Below, piece by piece: positions 1 to 10,462 of a DNA stretch of 64,000 bases. The notes under the pieces were generated by a model that worked only from the letters and a program-made list of their open reading frames with translations, did not search any database and had not been told where the DNA came from. The stretch's first letter is position 1. Every line of letters begins with the position of its first letter. The position numbers and the translations under genes are program-made. The stretch is from the NCBI GenBank assembly GCA_027943245.1, contig JANDJZ010000032.1, positions 1-64,000 on the forward strand. The letters run 5' to 3'. The stretch comes from Acanthamoeba sp. SK_2022b (Eukaryota > Discosea > Longamoebia > Acanthamoebidae).

Positions 1-89
1 GAGTCTGCGGTCACCGGCGCTAGGATGGGCTCGGCGGTGGGGTCGGGCAATTGTGGCGCTGGTCGAGGAGTGGCAGTGGCAGGGTTCAT
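1..89 (-). CDS. Partial N-terminal exon of an unknown gene, cut by the window edge
   Basis: An open frame on the minus strand starts at an ATG at 87-89 and runs off the left edge. The visible 29 residues are rich in Pro, Ala and Thr (begins MNPATATPRP) and look like a low-complexity N-terminus. A possible 5' leader with a GTACGAG-type donor lies near 240-250. If real, the gene diverges from the F-box gene that starts at 432. No function can be assigned from this fragment. Confidence 0.3.
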   Translation of the reverse strand, partial: MNPATATPRPAPQLPDPTAEPILAPVTAD

Positions 90-431
90 GAGGCGAAGGG
101 TCTGTTGCACTACGAAGGGCAGGCTGAGTCCCACACATTTGTGCACATTGGCGTTGACACGAGACAAGTTGGTAATCAGCAAGATGTGCAAGCATTGAGT
201 ATAGAGATGGAAAAAGAAGGGGGGGGGGGCAAAGAAGAGCACTCGTACCTCATTGCTCCCCGAGGCGAACGACGAGCTGCACAGAAGCCAGGCTCTGTCG
301 CCCGCGTCACCAGAGTTCACGCAGCAGCGCACACCTATGCACCAAAGCTAGGAGGCGGAGAGCAGCAGTTCAGGGAAATGCCCAACACGCAAGGAAAATA
401 AGGCATTCTAGAATAATAAAAAATAAGATAG

Positions 432-2731
432 ATGGATCAAGAAGAGAAGGGGGCAGCTGCACGGGAGCGATCCATTCTGGATCTGCCTCCAGAGGTGCTG
501 CTGCGCATACTGAACGAGGTGGACCTCCTCCAGCAGGGCGCTGCAGTGCTCACTTGCCGCCTATTCAAGGAGCTTCTCTACGCCAACACACTACGCACCA
601 CCCTCGACCTCTCTCTTGCCCCCGTACACCCCTGCCCCACACATTTGTCGTTGTTTATTTATCATTATATTAATTGTTTGTTTTCCTTTTTAGATAATAA
701 GCAATAATAAAGAGTATTCAATTTACTAACGTTATTTGATACAGTACCGAATCTCTGTCAACGATGAGGCGCTCGTGCACTTGCTGCGGCGTCACCCTAA
801 CCTTCAGGCACCCTCGCCCCACATGCAGCAACGCGATTGATGATCCTCTAACACTTTACTATGCACGCTGGAACCGGCTTGTGGACGCGCAGGACCTGGA
901 CATCACCTACTGCTTCCGGCTCACCAGGGCCTCGTTGACCCAGATCAAGACGAGAGTGCGTGCCTTTAACGCTCACAGGGTGCATTGGAGCGAGGCTGAC
1001 TTGGCCACTCTCTCTCTGGTGAAGTCCTCCACCCTGCGCCGGTTGGCGATCGGATGGAACAGCAGGCTGGATTCGACTGTCCTGGCCGAAATCCTCTCCG
1101 GCCTGCCCGATCGTGCGCTTGGCCCCATCCGTTACTTTATTCATTTTATTTAAAAAATTAATCGGTTATTTATTTTATGTGGTTTTTGGTGTAGCGACCA
1201 AGACGTTCTTCTTCTCGGCGGTCCACGAGAAGTCAGGTTGTCCCCAGCTCGAGCACTTGGACCTCAGGTTCGCATCTACATGTACCTTGTGTGTTGTATG
1301 CGCTGGCGTGTGTTGCATCGTGTTAGCTAAACGGTCATTGTGCGCACATAAGGGGATGCTGGAGTTTGGAGGACGCCGACCTGAAGGCCATCTCGCTCTA
1401 CTGCCCCGCGCTGTCGCACGCCAACTTTGACTACTGCGCCTTCTCCGAGGCCGCGCTCGCCAGCTTCCTGACCTCACAGGGCGCCAAGCTCAAAGAGCTC
1501 TCCATCTGGTGGACCGTACGCGCTTCTTACGCACGCCGCGTGTCACAGTGGCGTGCCGTGGCGTGGGTTTGACCGACCGCGTAATGTCGCCAAACAGGAC
1601 GACGCCGAGCGTCCGCCCGGTTGCAACAAGCCGCCGCGATACAGCAAGCTCAACTTCCCGCCGCACGTGAAGGTCTACTCGGAGTACTCTCCGCCCACGA
1701 CGTTCGCCTTCGAATACGACGTGCCCTTTCGTGTACGCGTCGTTATCACTCATCCACGCGTGCGCACATGTGCGCGTTTTTGCGTGTGTGCTGCGTGCGT
1801 GCGTGCGTGCACATGGGAAACTGACACACGTGAATGCGTCGACACACAGCAACAAGTGGAGCAGGCGTCGGAGCAGGCGCAGGCCGAGGACAAGCGCATC
1901 CTGCTGCACATTGCCCTGGAGCGCGGCCTGCCCGGTGGTGATAGCTTCACGCAGCGACTGCACAACTTCTTCACCACCAACAGGGAGATCGCCAAGAGCC
2001 TCAACGACAGGTCCGTCCACGCACACCCTCTCCCCGCCCCGCTCTTTCTCGATTTCCTTTCTTTCTCACTATTTATGTCGACGACAACGCAGCTACGTCT
2101 ACTTGATAGTTGACAACTTCGTGGCCCAGCAGCACCTCTCTGGCCTGGGCATCAGGCCAAGCTTGACTGTACATCCACCCCCTCAAACCCGGCGTGCGAG
2201 CACCAACACGGGAGCGCCGCTCAACGTTGTGAATGCATGTTGGTGGTGGGCCACCGGGCAGGAGTATCCCACGCTCGTCGTGCTGGACAAGGAGGCCAAC
2301 GCGCTGGTGGTCAAGGGCACGGGCGACCTCGAGGAGAACTGCCCTTCGGGCTGCTGCTACAACCCGCAGAAGATCTTCCACTTCCTGAGGAAATGGCAGC
2401 CTGGTACGCGCAGCAGTCGTCGCCGCCTCGCCTCCTCCCTCTGGGTTGGCTACGCCTGACTGCAATCGTGTGGGGGGGGGGGACAAGGTGCGGTGCTGCC
2501 TCCGGCGAGCGCGCTGCCCGACGTGCGGGAGCTCACTTCGCAAGCGCCGATCAACCCGCTCTACAGCTTTAACCCTTTCGGCGGGCTTACCTCGGTCATG
2601 CCCGCCCAACAAGGTTTCTCAACCCCCTCTTTACGCCTTTCTCCGTCTCATTGCCCGCCAGCAAAATGTGTGCTCACCGTCAATTCTTGTTGCCCTGCTT
2701 GGACCGCGAAGAGGTGGCCGATGACTACTGA
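432..2731 (+). CDS. F-box / leucine-rich repeat protein with a C-terminal thioredoxin-like domain
   Basis: The first exon (432-623) encodes an F-box near residues 14-60 (ILDLPPEVLLRILNEVDLL), the segment that normally docks on Skp1 of an SCF ubiquitin ligase. Later exons carry LRR-type segments (LEHLDLR near 1255; LEDADLKAISLYCPALSHAN near 1370; KLKELSIWW near 1500). From about 1590 to 2400 the exons read as a thioredoxin-like fold: an EDKRILLHIALERG strand, a helix with FFTTNREIAKSLND, strand YVYLIVDNF, and EYPTLVVLDKEAN, the usual cis-Pro region. The Trx active site CxxC is absent; the position reads GLPGGDSF. Reading frame continues to a stop at 2729-2731 after VADDY. Introns have GT...AG ends (for example 624-744). 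It could instead be two adjacent genes, the second beginning near 1553, because the join across 1500-1600 is not certain. Confidence 0.6.
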
Positions 2732-2916
2732 GACGAGCATGGGGCTCGTGGGCCGCCGCTCGCGACACTCGGCCGCATGTGTTGTTTTTTTTTTTGTTTG
2801 GGGTCTATTTGCTCGTTAAGAACATTTGAAGGAGATATCAACATCCTGTTGTGTCTCCTGTTCCACTCATCCCCCATCAAAGAGGGATTCATGGTAATGC
2901 CCCAGTGCTGTGTGTT

Positions 2917-3360
2917 CTACAGCAGTTGACCAGCCAAGCTGAACACATAGTTGACCGCCCGTTCCAGCGTGGGGACAGCCCATTCCTTCAGGAAGTTGTC
3001 GATATGTTCGAAGATGGTGTTGAAGAAGCTGGAGATGGCCTGCTTGACGAAGGCAAACCCGTTCTTCCACAGCTGCCCGAAGAACATTGCGATCTTCTTC
3101 CACAGTGTCTCAAAAAAGCCCTCTGCCTCGACCACCGCCTCGATGGCTCTCTTCTCCTTTGGAACGTTCTTAGCGCCTGCAAGCATCCTCTTGATCCCAT
3201 GTTCCGAGATGGACCGAAGCTTCTTCTCAGCCTTCTGCAAGAACGCCTCGTATTCTTGATCGTCCAGAACGTTCACGAGCTGCCCGTCTCCTGCGCTTAC
3301 CAGGCCTTTCGAGATCTCTTGCTCTAGCCCTTGAAAGGCTTCCTTGATGCTCACAAACAT
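2917..3360 (-). CDS. Small helical protein of unknown function
   Basis: A single-exon frame of 147 residues starts at ATG 3358-3360. It is almost entirely predicted helix. The N-terminal half is charged (KEAFQGLEQEISKG; KAEKKLRSISEHG). The C-terminal half is amphipathic and aromatic (FFETLWKKIAMFFGQLW, then SSFFNTIFEHIDNFLKEW), which suggests membrane-surface or lipid binding. There is no signal peptide or clear transmembrane segment. I do not recognise a family. It lies tail to tail with the F-box gene. Confidence 0.5.
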   Translation of the reverse strand: MFVSIKEAFQGLEQEISKGLVSAGDGQLVNVLDDQEYEAFLQKAEKKLRSISEHGIKRMLAGAKNVPKEKRAIEAVVEAEGFFETLWKKIAMFFGQLWKNGFAFVKQAISSFFNTIFEHIDNFLKEWAVPTLERAVNYVFSLAGQLL

Positions 3361-4098
3361 TGTATCATTTGTGCAATAGGACAGATGAGGAAGAGAATAG
3401 GCGCACCTGATGCAGCCCTATTGCTGGAGGCAATCCAAGCGCTCAGAAGTTGCCCTGCCCACCAACAAAGCCAGGCATCAGCGGCAATGAAGATCACTTG
3501 CAGTGGTAGGTTGCTCCACCCTGGTGGGCTCGCTATTGTCAAGATGATCTATTTATCTCAACATCTAATCAGCAGACAGCACCATAGGTCCTCCCCACAC
3601 ACTCTCATCGCAGATGACATCCATAGCCATTAGGTAAGTACTCTTATCCTTTGCGCCGTTGCAATGCCCTATTGTCACCATAGCCAAGCTCCTCTTAACA
3701 TTGAAACCAACCACAGGCTTCTGGGTGGTGAGATCTTGCGGAAGGACTTTCTTCCAACCGACAACCTAGGCGCAGTTCATGATTTCGTTGTTGCCCACGT
3801 TCCTACTGGGTACAGGAACCCACACTTTCTCGGAATCGGACCTGACGTGTGTCTGTTAGGTGTACGGAGTTCGTTTTGATGCCTTCTTGGACTTTCCCGA
3901 AGCAAGTCTTCCAGCCATCAGAGTTCGCGCTATCCCTTGGCAGCCTGGGCTTGGTTCCTAGTGCCGTGCTAATCGTCCACAGGACTCCCTCGATAACCGC
4001 TTCACAGCAGCCACCTCATTCAACTTGACCGTAGCTACACGGAGTATCCAGCAACTACGGCCTCAGCCAAGCTCAAACCTTCATCATCCGATGATCTT
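3361..4098. other. Gene-poor stretch with a possible decayed minus-strand coding remnant
   Basis: No intact gene is visible. On the minus strand between about 4080 and 3600, fragments in shifting frames look protein-like (KVWVPVPSRNVGNNEIMN, then PVVGFNVKRSLAMVTIGH), broken by stop codons without plausible introns. This could be a degraded mobile element or gene, or chance. The lower part (3361-3600) shows nothing recognisable. Confidence 0.25.
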
Positions 4099-4187
4099 TC
4101 ATTCTTTGCAGCCCAGAATGAGGACAGTCGGGAACACCACACGCATGACCTCCTCCTCGTTGTTCAGGCGCAGGGCCTCGAATAGCC

Positions 4188-4257
<70 letters not shown>

Positions 4258-4492
4258 TGGTCACGTGTGTGGCACACGATGGAATCAGCCAGCATTCATC
4301 GAATCGCTGTCCCCTCTATCTAATTGGAGTAGAGCACGGGGCAAGAGAGAGAGAGAGAGAGAGTACTGAGGGCAAAGTTGCTGGACGGGGTCGGGGCTTC
4401 CGGGGTGCTTCTCGCGGAAGGTCTTGAGCGAGGACCACGTCTCCAGATACCCGACGAAATCCTTGAACGGGACCTCCTTCTCGTTATCGATC

Positions 4493-4566
<74 letters not shown>

Positions 4567-5601
4567 CGCGGAGGCGTGTAAGCGTATCGAGACGACGCGC
4601 CCTGGCCTGCGGTTGGAGGCAGAGTGCACCCTCTCTGTGCGTGCGGCCAAAGGGCAGTTGGATGTGCTCGTAGAGCGCGTCCACGAGCGCCCGCTCCTTC
4701 TCCCAGTACGGCCCCAGCGTCTCCGTGTGGTACTGTGCACCCGCCCCTCCTTCCCTCAGACACTCTTGCAATTGCATTGCGCGACACGGCGGGGAGAGCC
4801 CCGACGGCACCTTGCGCAAGAGCGCGTCGGCCTCTGGCGTGGGCAGATGACACAGGCCGTAGCCCCAGATCGCCACGCATCCCTCTGAGGTTGTTTTGAT
4901 TGGGGGGGAGGTTGCAGGCAGCGTTTGTTGGGTCAATGGGCCAGCCCATGAGTAGGGGAGGGGGTAACGCGTACTGGGCTTGAGCACGCGCTTGAGCTCG
5001 TGGTAGAAGGGCTCGAGATGGAACCAATGGGCGGCCTGGGCGGTGGTCAGCAGGTCCACGCTCTCGTCCTCGATGTCCTCCAGCCTCTCGGCCAAGCCCA
5101 CCCTGTACTCCACGTTGTCTGGGCGTATCCTCCCCCCAATCGCCACCATGTCAACGTCAAGTTGCCTCGCCGGGAGGTGTGTACATACCGAGCTTGGTCG
5201 CGGCCTCGATCTGCTTGGGGCTCGGGTCAAAGGCTGCCAGCACCAGGCCCGAGCGAGGTGTGTCCGTGCGTGTCACCTTCAATTGAAACGGTACACGGTG
5301 CAAGTGTTGAACACGTACCGACGACGCGGTCGTAGTGGGTAGCGAGAACCTTGGTGGCCTGTCCCGTGCCGCAGCCAACGTCGACCGCCAGCTCTGGAGC
5401 GGGAGCATCAAGCCCGCAGGTTAAATGAAAGCAGAGAAATAGCGGGGTGGGGGTATACGTACGGCGGCCACTCTCTTGGCCAGCAAAGGACCAGATGCGT
5501 TGGTACAGGCTCTCCGGGTAGTCCGGCCTGAAATTGGCATAGGACGCGGCCTGCGTCGTGAACAGGTGGCCAAACCCTCGCGTCGTGGCTGCAGTCTTCA
5601 T
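4099..5601 (-). CDS. Class I SAM-dependent methyltransferase (type 11)
   Basis: Start ATG is at 5599-5601 (MKTAATTRGFGHLF). The first exons give the family's N-terminal FRPDYPESLYQRI segment, then motif I ELAVDVGCGTGQATKVLA, the DPSPKQIEAA acidic-loop segment, and DLLTTAQAAHWFHLEPFYHE, the typical D...AxAAHWF motif of small-molecule methyltransferases of this class. Downstream exons read GCVAIWGYG, YWEKERALVDALYEHI, VPFKDFVGYLETWSS and a last exon LFEALRLNNEEEVMRV ending TGA at 4099-4101. Two introns are largely (CA/TG)n microsatellite, and both still end in AG at the exon border. Substrate cannot be told from sequence; relatives include trans-aconitate-type and yeast Crg1/Tmt1-type enzymes. 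It is divergent from the LRR-pseudokinase gene, 182 bp apart. Confidence 0.8.
4189..4256. repeat. (TG)n microsatellite inside the last methyltransferase intron
   Basis: About 34 uninterrupted TG units; on the gene strand it is (CA)n running directly into the CAAG acceptor of the last exon. Confidence 0.97.
4497..4563. repeat. (CA)n microsatellite inside a methyltransferase intron
   Basis: About 33 CA units. Read on the gene strand, this is a (GT)n tract that ends at a TGCAG acceptor. Confidence 0.97.
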
Positions 5602-5783
5602 TCTTGTCTATTTTCTTTGTGAATATTCAGAAGATAACATAAAAGAAAATCTTGTTTTTTTTTGTTTTTTGTTGGTGCATGACCCACAGATTGAGACAAC
5701 TTGTCGTTATCCTTGCCGAGAAGGTGCATGCAACTCTTTCTTGCCACACTCACGAGTTGTTGGTTTGCTTATTCTGCAGACAG
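5602..5783. promoter_or_regulatory. Shared upstream region of two divergent genes
   Basis: 182 bp separate the start codons of the methyltransferase (minus) and the LRR-pseudokinase (plus). It contains AT-rich stretches and a T-run (5645-5671). No specific factor site is recognisable. Confidence 0.4.
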
Positions 5784-7509
5784 ATGGATGAGGACGCAGG
5801 GTCCAGGTTGGTGTTCGCCGATGGCGTCTTCCCGAGCGACATCGCCCCGCAGCTAGCCGAGCTCAGGCGCCGGCACGAGCAGAGCGGTGCCAGCAGCGGC
5901 GGAAGTGGCGACGGCGAGCTCAAGGTGGTGGCCATCGTGGCCCGGAACCAGCGCCTCGAGGCTCTGCCCGCCGACCTGCCCTACCTGCCCTCGCTCGCCG
6001 CCCACCTGCGCGAGCTCGACCTCAGCCTCAACCGGCTCGGCCACCTGCCGCCGGCCCTCTCCTGCCTCGAGCGCCTCGAGCTCCTCAACCTCGGCCACAA
6101 CGCCTTTGACGAGGTGCCCTCGCTCGTGCTGACGTCAGCAGCCCTGAGCGCGAGCCTGCGCCACCTGTTCCTCGGCGGCAACCGTCTGTCGTCGCTGCCG
6201 GCCGAGCTGGCCCGGCTCACGCGGCTCGAGAACCTGTCGCTGGGCCACAACCGGTTCGACGCCGTCCCGCCCGTGGTCTACGCGCTCACGTCGCTCCTCT
6301 CCCTATCGCTCAACCACAACGCCATCGCCGGCGTCGCCATCCCACCAGCGGCCGACCACCAGCCCTCGCTCGCGCGCCTCCGCACGCTCGACCTCTCGCA
6401 CAACGCCCTGGCCGGCCACCTCGCCCTCGACCTCCCCCCTTCGCTGACGTCGCTCGACCTCTCGGCCAACGCCGGGCTCACCTCCCTCGCGCTCCTGCCT
6501 CCCGTCGCTACGCGGAAGCTCAAGCGGCTAAACGTGAGCCGGTGCGGGCTCGCCGGCCTGCCGCCGACGCTGGCCGCCTTCGCCCGGCTCGCGACGCTCG
6601 ACTGTGAGGAGAACCCGTGGGACGACGCGCACGGCTACCTGCGAACCCACCCGCTGCCGTCGGCCGTGCTCGCGTGGCTGCGCCTGCGCGACGCCTCGGC
6701 GCCTTCCGAGCTCGCCGGCGGGCCGATGGTCATCCCGCCCGACGCCGTTACGCTTGGCTCGGAGATCGACGTGTGCCCCTCTCCCGCACACGCACACGCA
6801 CGCACAACCGCACACGCAACACGAGCCGGTGGTGATGGTGGTGGGTCGTGACGTGTGGCAGGCCCACGAGCGCCTGTACTCGTTGCGTGATGGACGGCTG
6901 AGCGACGGCCAGGAGTGCACGGTCAAGGTCTTTGCCGACGCCACCCCGCCTGAAGCCGTGGCCCACGAGTTCTCCGTTCTCCAGTGCGCCCACCTCCCCT
7001 CCACCATGTCGGGTGGGCACTTGCCGACCGCGACCATTTCGACGACCAATCATGTGCGTGTGTGTCCACCGGCCAACACAGGTTGCTATATGCCGGCCAA
7101 GACGATTCGCCGCTGCTGGGCATCTGCTTCCGGGGCCGGCAGCAACTGCCCTACCTCGTCTTCCGCAAATGCCTGGTGCTGCCTCCCCCTGCCTGAAGCT
7201 GGGCGAGCCGAGCCGAGCTGCCGGGCTGGTGACGGCGGGGAGTGGGTAGCGGGTGGTGGGGACACTGACGTTTGCGCTGTTATTGGTGGTGGTGAGCAGC
7301 GATCAATGGCGACGCACGTGAAGACGCAGCAGCTCGATTTGGAGGCGCGCGCCCAGCTGGCCTACCACGCCACCGAGGCCGTCGACGCCCTCCTGGCCAG
7401 CATCGACTCGCGCCTCGCCGACGACCAACCGGACGACCATGCCGCCCTCCTGTCGCTTCTCTATCGCGACATCCAGCAGAGCCACAATTGGCTGGTGGGC
7501 CTCCTTGTG

Positions 7510-7599
<90 letters not shown>

Positions 7600-8628
7600 C
7601 CTCACCCGGCGTGGGGGCGTCAGATGCTGGACGACGGGAGGCCCGTGCTCTGTGGCAGCGTTCTCCCTGCCAACGACGGCGATGGTGACACCGACAGCGA
7701 CAAAGACAACAGGAGCCAGAGCGACACTCGGCCAATCCTCTCCCCGGAGCTGCGGCGGCAGGAGCGACGACTGCGACGGCGACGGCAGCGCGACGGCGGC
7801 CAGCGCGACCCGCTCGACCTGCTCTCATCATCGCACACTCCGCGATGGACGCTCGCCCCGCTGCCCTCCGCCTCGTCATCGTCGCCCTCGTCGTCATCAC
7901 CGCAGCTCGTCTACGCGGTCGGCCTCCTCCTGCACGCGATCTTCGTCGACGCGGGCGACCGCGGCGGCCGCCCCAAGCGGCTGCCGATCGAGCTGCCCCT
8001 GGCGGTGCGGCAGCTGCTCGAGTGGACGTGGGAATGGGAGCGGGACGCGCCCGCGCGCAAGCGACAGCCAGCGCAGGCGAGGAGAGAGAGGGCGGCGGCG
8101 GAGCGCGGCGAGCGGCGGCCGGCCCTGCATGACGTCATGTGGCTATGCTTCTGGCTGGGCCACGAGCGGACGCGCATCGACCACAACCACGGGCTCGCTC
8201 TGCGCGACTTTGGGCCCCACCTGGTCCACGACACGGAGCAGGGCGAGGACGAGGAGCAGCGGATGGACGAGGAGACGAGAGACAGCCTGTTGGGCCTGTT
8301 CGAGGAGACGCGGGAGCGGGTGAGCCGACTGGCCATGTCCCTGCGCAGCGTCAAGGAGGAGCAGAAGCGGGAGCAGTACTGGCAGGTGAGCCACGCGGAC
8401 CTCTACTCGGACGATGACGACGACTGCGGCGACTCAACGGACGACGACGACGACGACGAACAGGACGACGATACTGCTCTTCACGTACGTGCCAGGCAGG
8501 CTTTCGCTTACCGCGTCTCACGGCGAATGCATGCGTGTGGACGGTCCATGCAGGGCCCGGGCGGGCTAGTGCAGCTCCAGGCCATGCTGGCGAACATCAC
8601 CAACTCATTCCGGGAGTTGGCCCAATGA
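5784..8628 (+). CDS. Leucine-rich repeat protein with a C-terminal pseudokinase domain
   Basis: Start ATG 5784 (MDEDAGSRLVFADGVFP). Exon 1 (to 6770) encodes about ten LRRs (LRELDLSLNRLGHLPPAL; LRHLFLGGNRLSSLPAEL; LENLSLGHNRFDAVPPVV). After an intron the kinase N-lobe follows: beta3 lysine in CTVKVFADA, alphaC HEFSVLQ, and beta4-5 LLGICFRGRQQLPYLVFRK. The catalytic loop reads YRDIQQSHNWLV, keeping D and N of HRDxKxxN but with Gln for Lys. The strand before the DFG site is MLDDGRPVLC and is followed by GSVLP, so the DFG Asp is missing. There is no GxGxxG loop. C-lobe features remain (VYAVGLLLHAIF; LLEWTWEWE). The tail is rich in Asp/Glu (about 8400-8470). The intron before the DFG region holds a (GT)n(GA)n tract. 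A last intron at 8485-8553 is likely but its length is a multiple of three, so readthrough is also possible. Likely a signalling scaffold without phosphotransfer. Confidence 0.8.
7513..7599. repeat. (GT)n(GA)n microsatellite in a pseudokinase intron
   Basis: About 36 GT units followed by about 7 GA units, between the catalytic-loop exon and the exon that should carry DFG. Confidence 0.97.
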
Positions 8629-8858
8629 GCACGTGGCGCCTTGTTCGATGAGCTGTTCAATCGGGTAATTGTTCGTGTGAGGCTTTTTATCGCCAATCAC
8701 AAATCCTTCTGTTCCGGTGATCACGTTACTCAGAGGCGGAACGTTCACACGTAACGATTACCTAATATGTGAAAAACCAAACCAAAACGTGCGCGACAAG
8801 AACATCATTGCTCACCGCAGTCCACCTGACCCTACACAACGCTATCGCATAACACAAA

Positions 8859-10124
8859 ATGGGACGATGCCGGGCTTGGGCGACAAAGGTGCGCGACTTC
8901 TTCGCGGACCAAGCGGACCAGGCAGAGGACAAGACGAAGGGCGGGTGCTTGGTGGCCACGGTGGCCAACTCGGTCGTATTGATGTCGCATGGTCGAGAGG
9001 AGCACCATGACGACTACTACATGAGCCCGACCCCTAACTGGAAGCTCCGGGTATTCAACGTCATCGTCGGCTTGGTGCAACTTTGCACCGGTATATACCC
9101 ATTTTCCTTTTCTCAACTTGTATTTTTTCATTTATCTTGCTTTTTTTAATGTTATAATCATGTTATAAACAATAACTGAAACGACATTTTACTCCAACCA
9201 GGCGTGATCATTGCCGGCATTACCAAGAGCCACACACAGTTCCCCTGGTATACCGACTTCTGTAAGAGTTGGAAGTCGTCGAGCCCCGATTTCTACGTGC
9301 CCGACCCACACCAGGTGGCAGACGTCTCCATCGGCTACTACTCGGCCGTCTTCCTATGGCTCTCCGCCTTCAACCACTTCCTCACTGCCCTCCCCGGCGG
9401 CTGGCAGCTCTACAAGTACTGGCTGAAGCGCAACCAGAATCACTTCCGTTGGATAGAGTACTCCATGTCCGCCAGGTACTCCACAACCATGTTCTTCTCC
9501 TTTTTATGTTTATCATTTCCTCCTCGACACCAGCATCATGCACGTGATGGGAGCGCAGCTTTCGGGAGCCACCGAGATTCACCTCTTGTTCGCCATCTTC
9601 GTGCTGAGCGCCACCACCATGATCTTCGGTTCCATGCACGAGAGGTACTTTATGATGATTATTATAATTTATTATATCTATAATAACTGTAAAAAATTGA
9701 ATATCCCGTTAATATAAGGGCCAACTGGAAGTACTACGGCTTCAAGTCCAAGGAGCGGCCAAGGAACTGGCAGCCTTTGATCTCAGGCTTCGTGCCCCAC
9801 CTGGGCGGGTGGCTCATCATCCTGTGCTACTTCTTCCAGGCGGTATCAAGGGGAGACCCGCCTGGGTTTGTGTGGGCCATAATCTTCATTATCTTCTTCC
9901 TCGTACGCTCTCCGCCAAGGTGGCCTGCGCTAGTGAGGAGTGCTGATGGCCATGGATGCACATGCACACAGGACAACACGTTTGCGGTGATGTTGTGGCT
10001 GCAGTGGACCGAGTGGGGCATCTTCAAACAGAACTACCTCCTGGGCGAGATCGGGTTCATGATCCTCTCTCTCACCAGCAAGCAGCTCCTCGCGTGGATC
10101 AACTATGGAGGTTCGCAGCGATGA
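8859..10124 (+). CDS. Heliorhodopsin (type 'HeR' retinal protein)
   Basis: Five exons fit the reading frame exactly: 8859-9090, 9202-9475, 9534-9644, 9719-9902 and 9972-10124, giving 317 residues. Helix C carries FRWIEYSMSA, the heliorhodopsin RWxEYS signature, in which Arg160 and the counterion Glu163 are in the positions of R104/E107 of HeR 48C12. The last helix reads GFMILSLTSKQLLAW with Lys304 as the expected retinal Schiff-base lysine. Other hydrophobic helices are IGYYSAVFLWLSAFNHFL, IHLLFAIFVLSATTMI, GGWLIILCYFF and VWAIIFIIFFL. The E-to-K spacing (141) is close to 134 in 48C12. Family members have an inverted topology (N-terminus inside) and light-sensing or unknown roles rather than ion pumping. 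The protein is longer than the usual 250-260 residues because of an N-terminal extension of about 60. Confidence 0.9.
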
Positions 10125-10175
10125 TGCAAAAGCAAGGCATGATGCCCGGCGGGCTTGGTCACCGGTGGACAATGG

Positions 10176-10179
10176 AAAA
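10176..10179 (-). terminator. Pol III T-run after the 5' half of the permuted tRNA-Pro
   Basis: TTTT on the minus strand, 17 nt beyond the 5' half. No T-run lies between the two halves, as expected if one transcript covers both. Confidence 0.5.
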
Positions 10180-10195
10180 GGGAGGGAGAGAACTC

Positions 10196-10278
10196 AATGC
10201 TACCACTGCACCACAGCGCCCGTCACTCGTACGAGCGCCGCCCGGAATCGAACCGGGGTCTTCAGCACCCTAAGCTAA
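10196..10278 (-). tRNA. Circularly permuted tRNA-Pro (anticodon AGG) gene
   Basis: On the minus strand the 3' half comes first. Its anticodon arm is TTAGC / loop TTAGGGT / GCTGA (10278-10262; anticodon AGG at 10271-10269, U33 and G37 kept). Then come variable AGAC, T-arm CCCGG-TTCGATT-CCGGG (10257-10241), acceptor strand CGGCGCT (10240-10234) and discriminator C. A 12-nt linker follows (10232-10221). The 5' half is next: acceptor GGCGCTG (10220-10214), T8-G9, D-arm GTGC-AGTGGTA-GCAT, base 26 (10196). The two acceptor strands pair 7 of 7 (5 Watson-Crick, 2 G-U). Joined head to tail, the halves make a 71-nt cloverleaf with the usual Pro loop. The leader GGGAGG (10310-10305) is complementary to the trailer CCTCCC (10185-10180), followed by a TTTT stop (10179-10176). 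The segment just upstream of the 3' half does not pair with the acceptor, so an ordinary tRNA order does not fit. Exact ends of the halves are inferred. Confidence 0.75.
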
Positions 10279-10462
10279 TCGAAGTATTCCCGTTGCACCA
10301 TGCTCCTCCCAAAATAAAATATCTGTATCATTACCCCTCGACCGAAGAAAGCTGCTTGGGAAGCACCGTAGATCAGGGACCTGCTGGTGAACTTGTCGTT
10401 CTTCCGAATGGAGAACCCCACCGGTTGCGAACACAGGAGATAACGGCAAGCTGGAACTTTGG

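Noticed and set aside
4025..5230. Long frames of alternating Val-Cys or Thr-His across 4188-4260 and 4497-4563
   Set aside because: They are translations of (TG)n/(CA)n microsatellites inside introns.
10150..10320. An ordinary-order tRNA ending at the T-arm 10257-10241
   Set aside because: The upstream candidate 5' strand pairs with the acceptor at only about three to four positions and the D-arm does not close; the downstream 5' half pairs at all seven.
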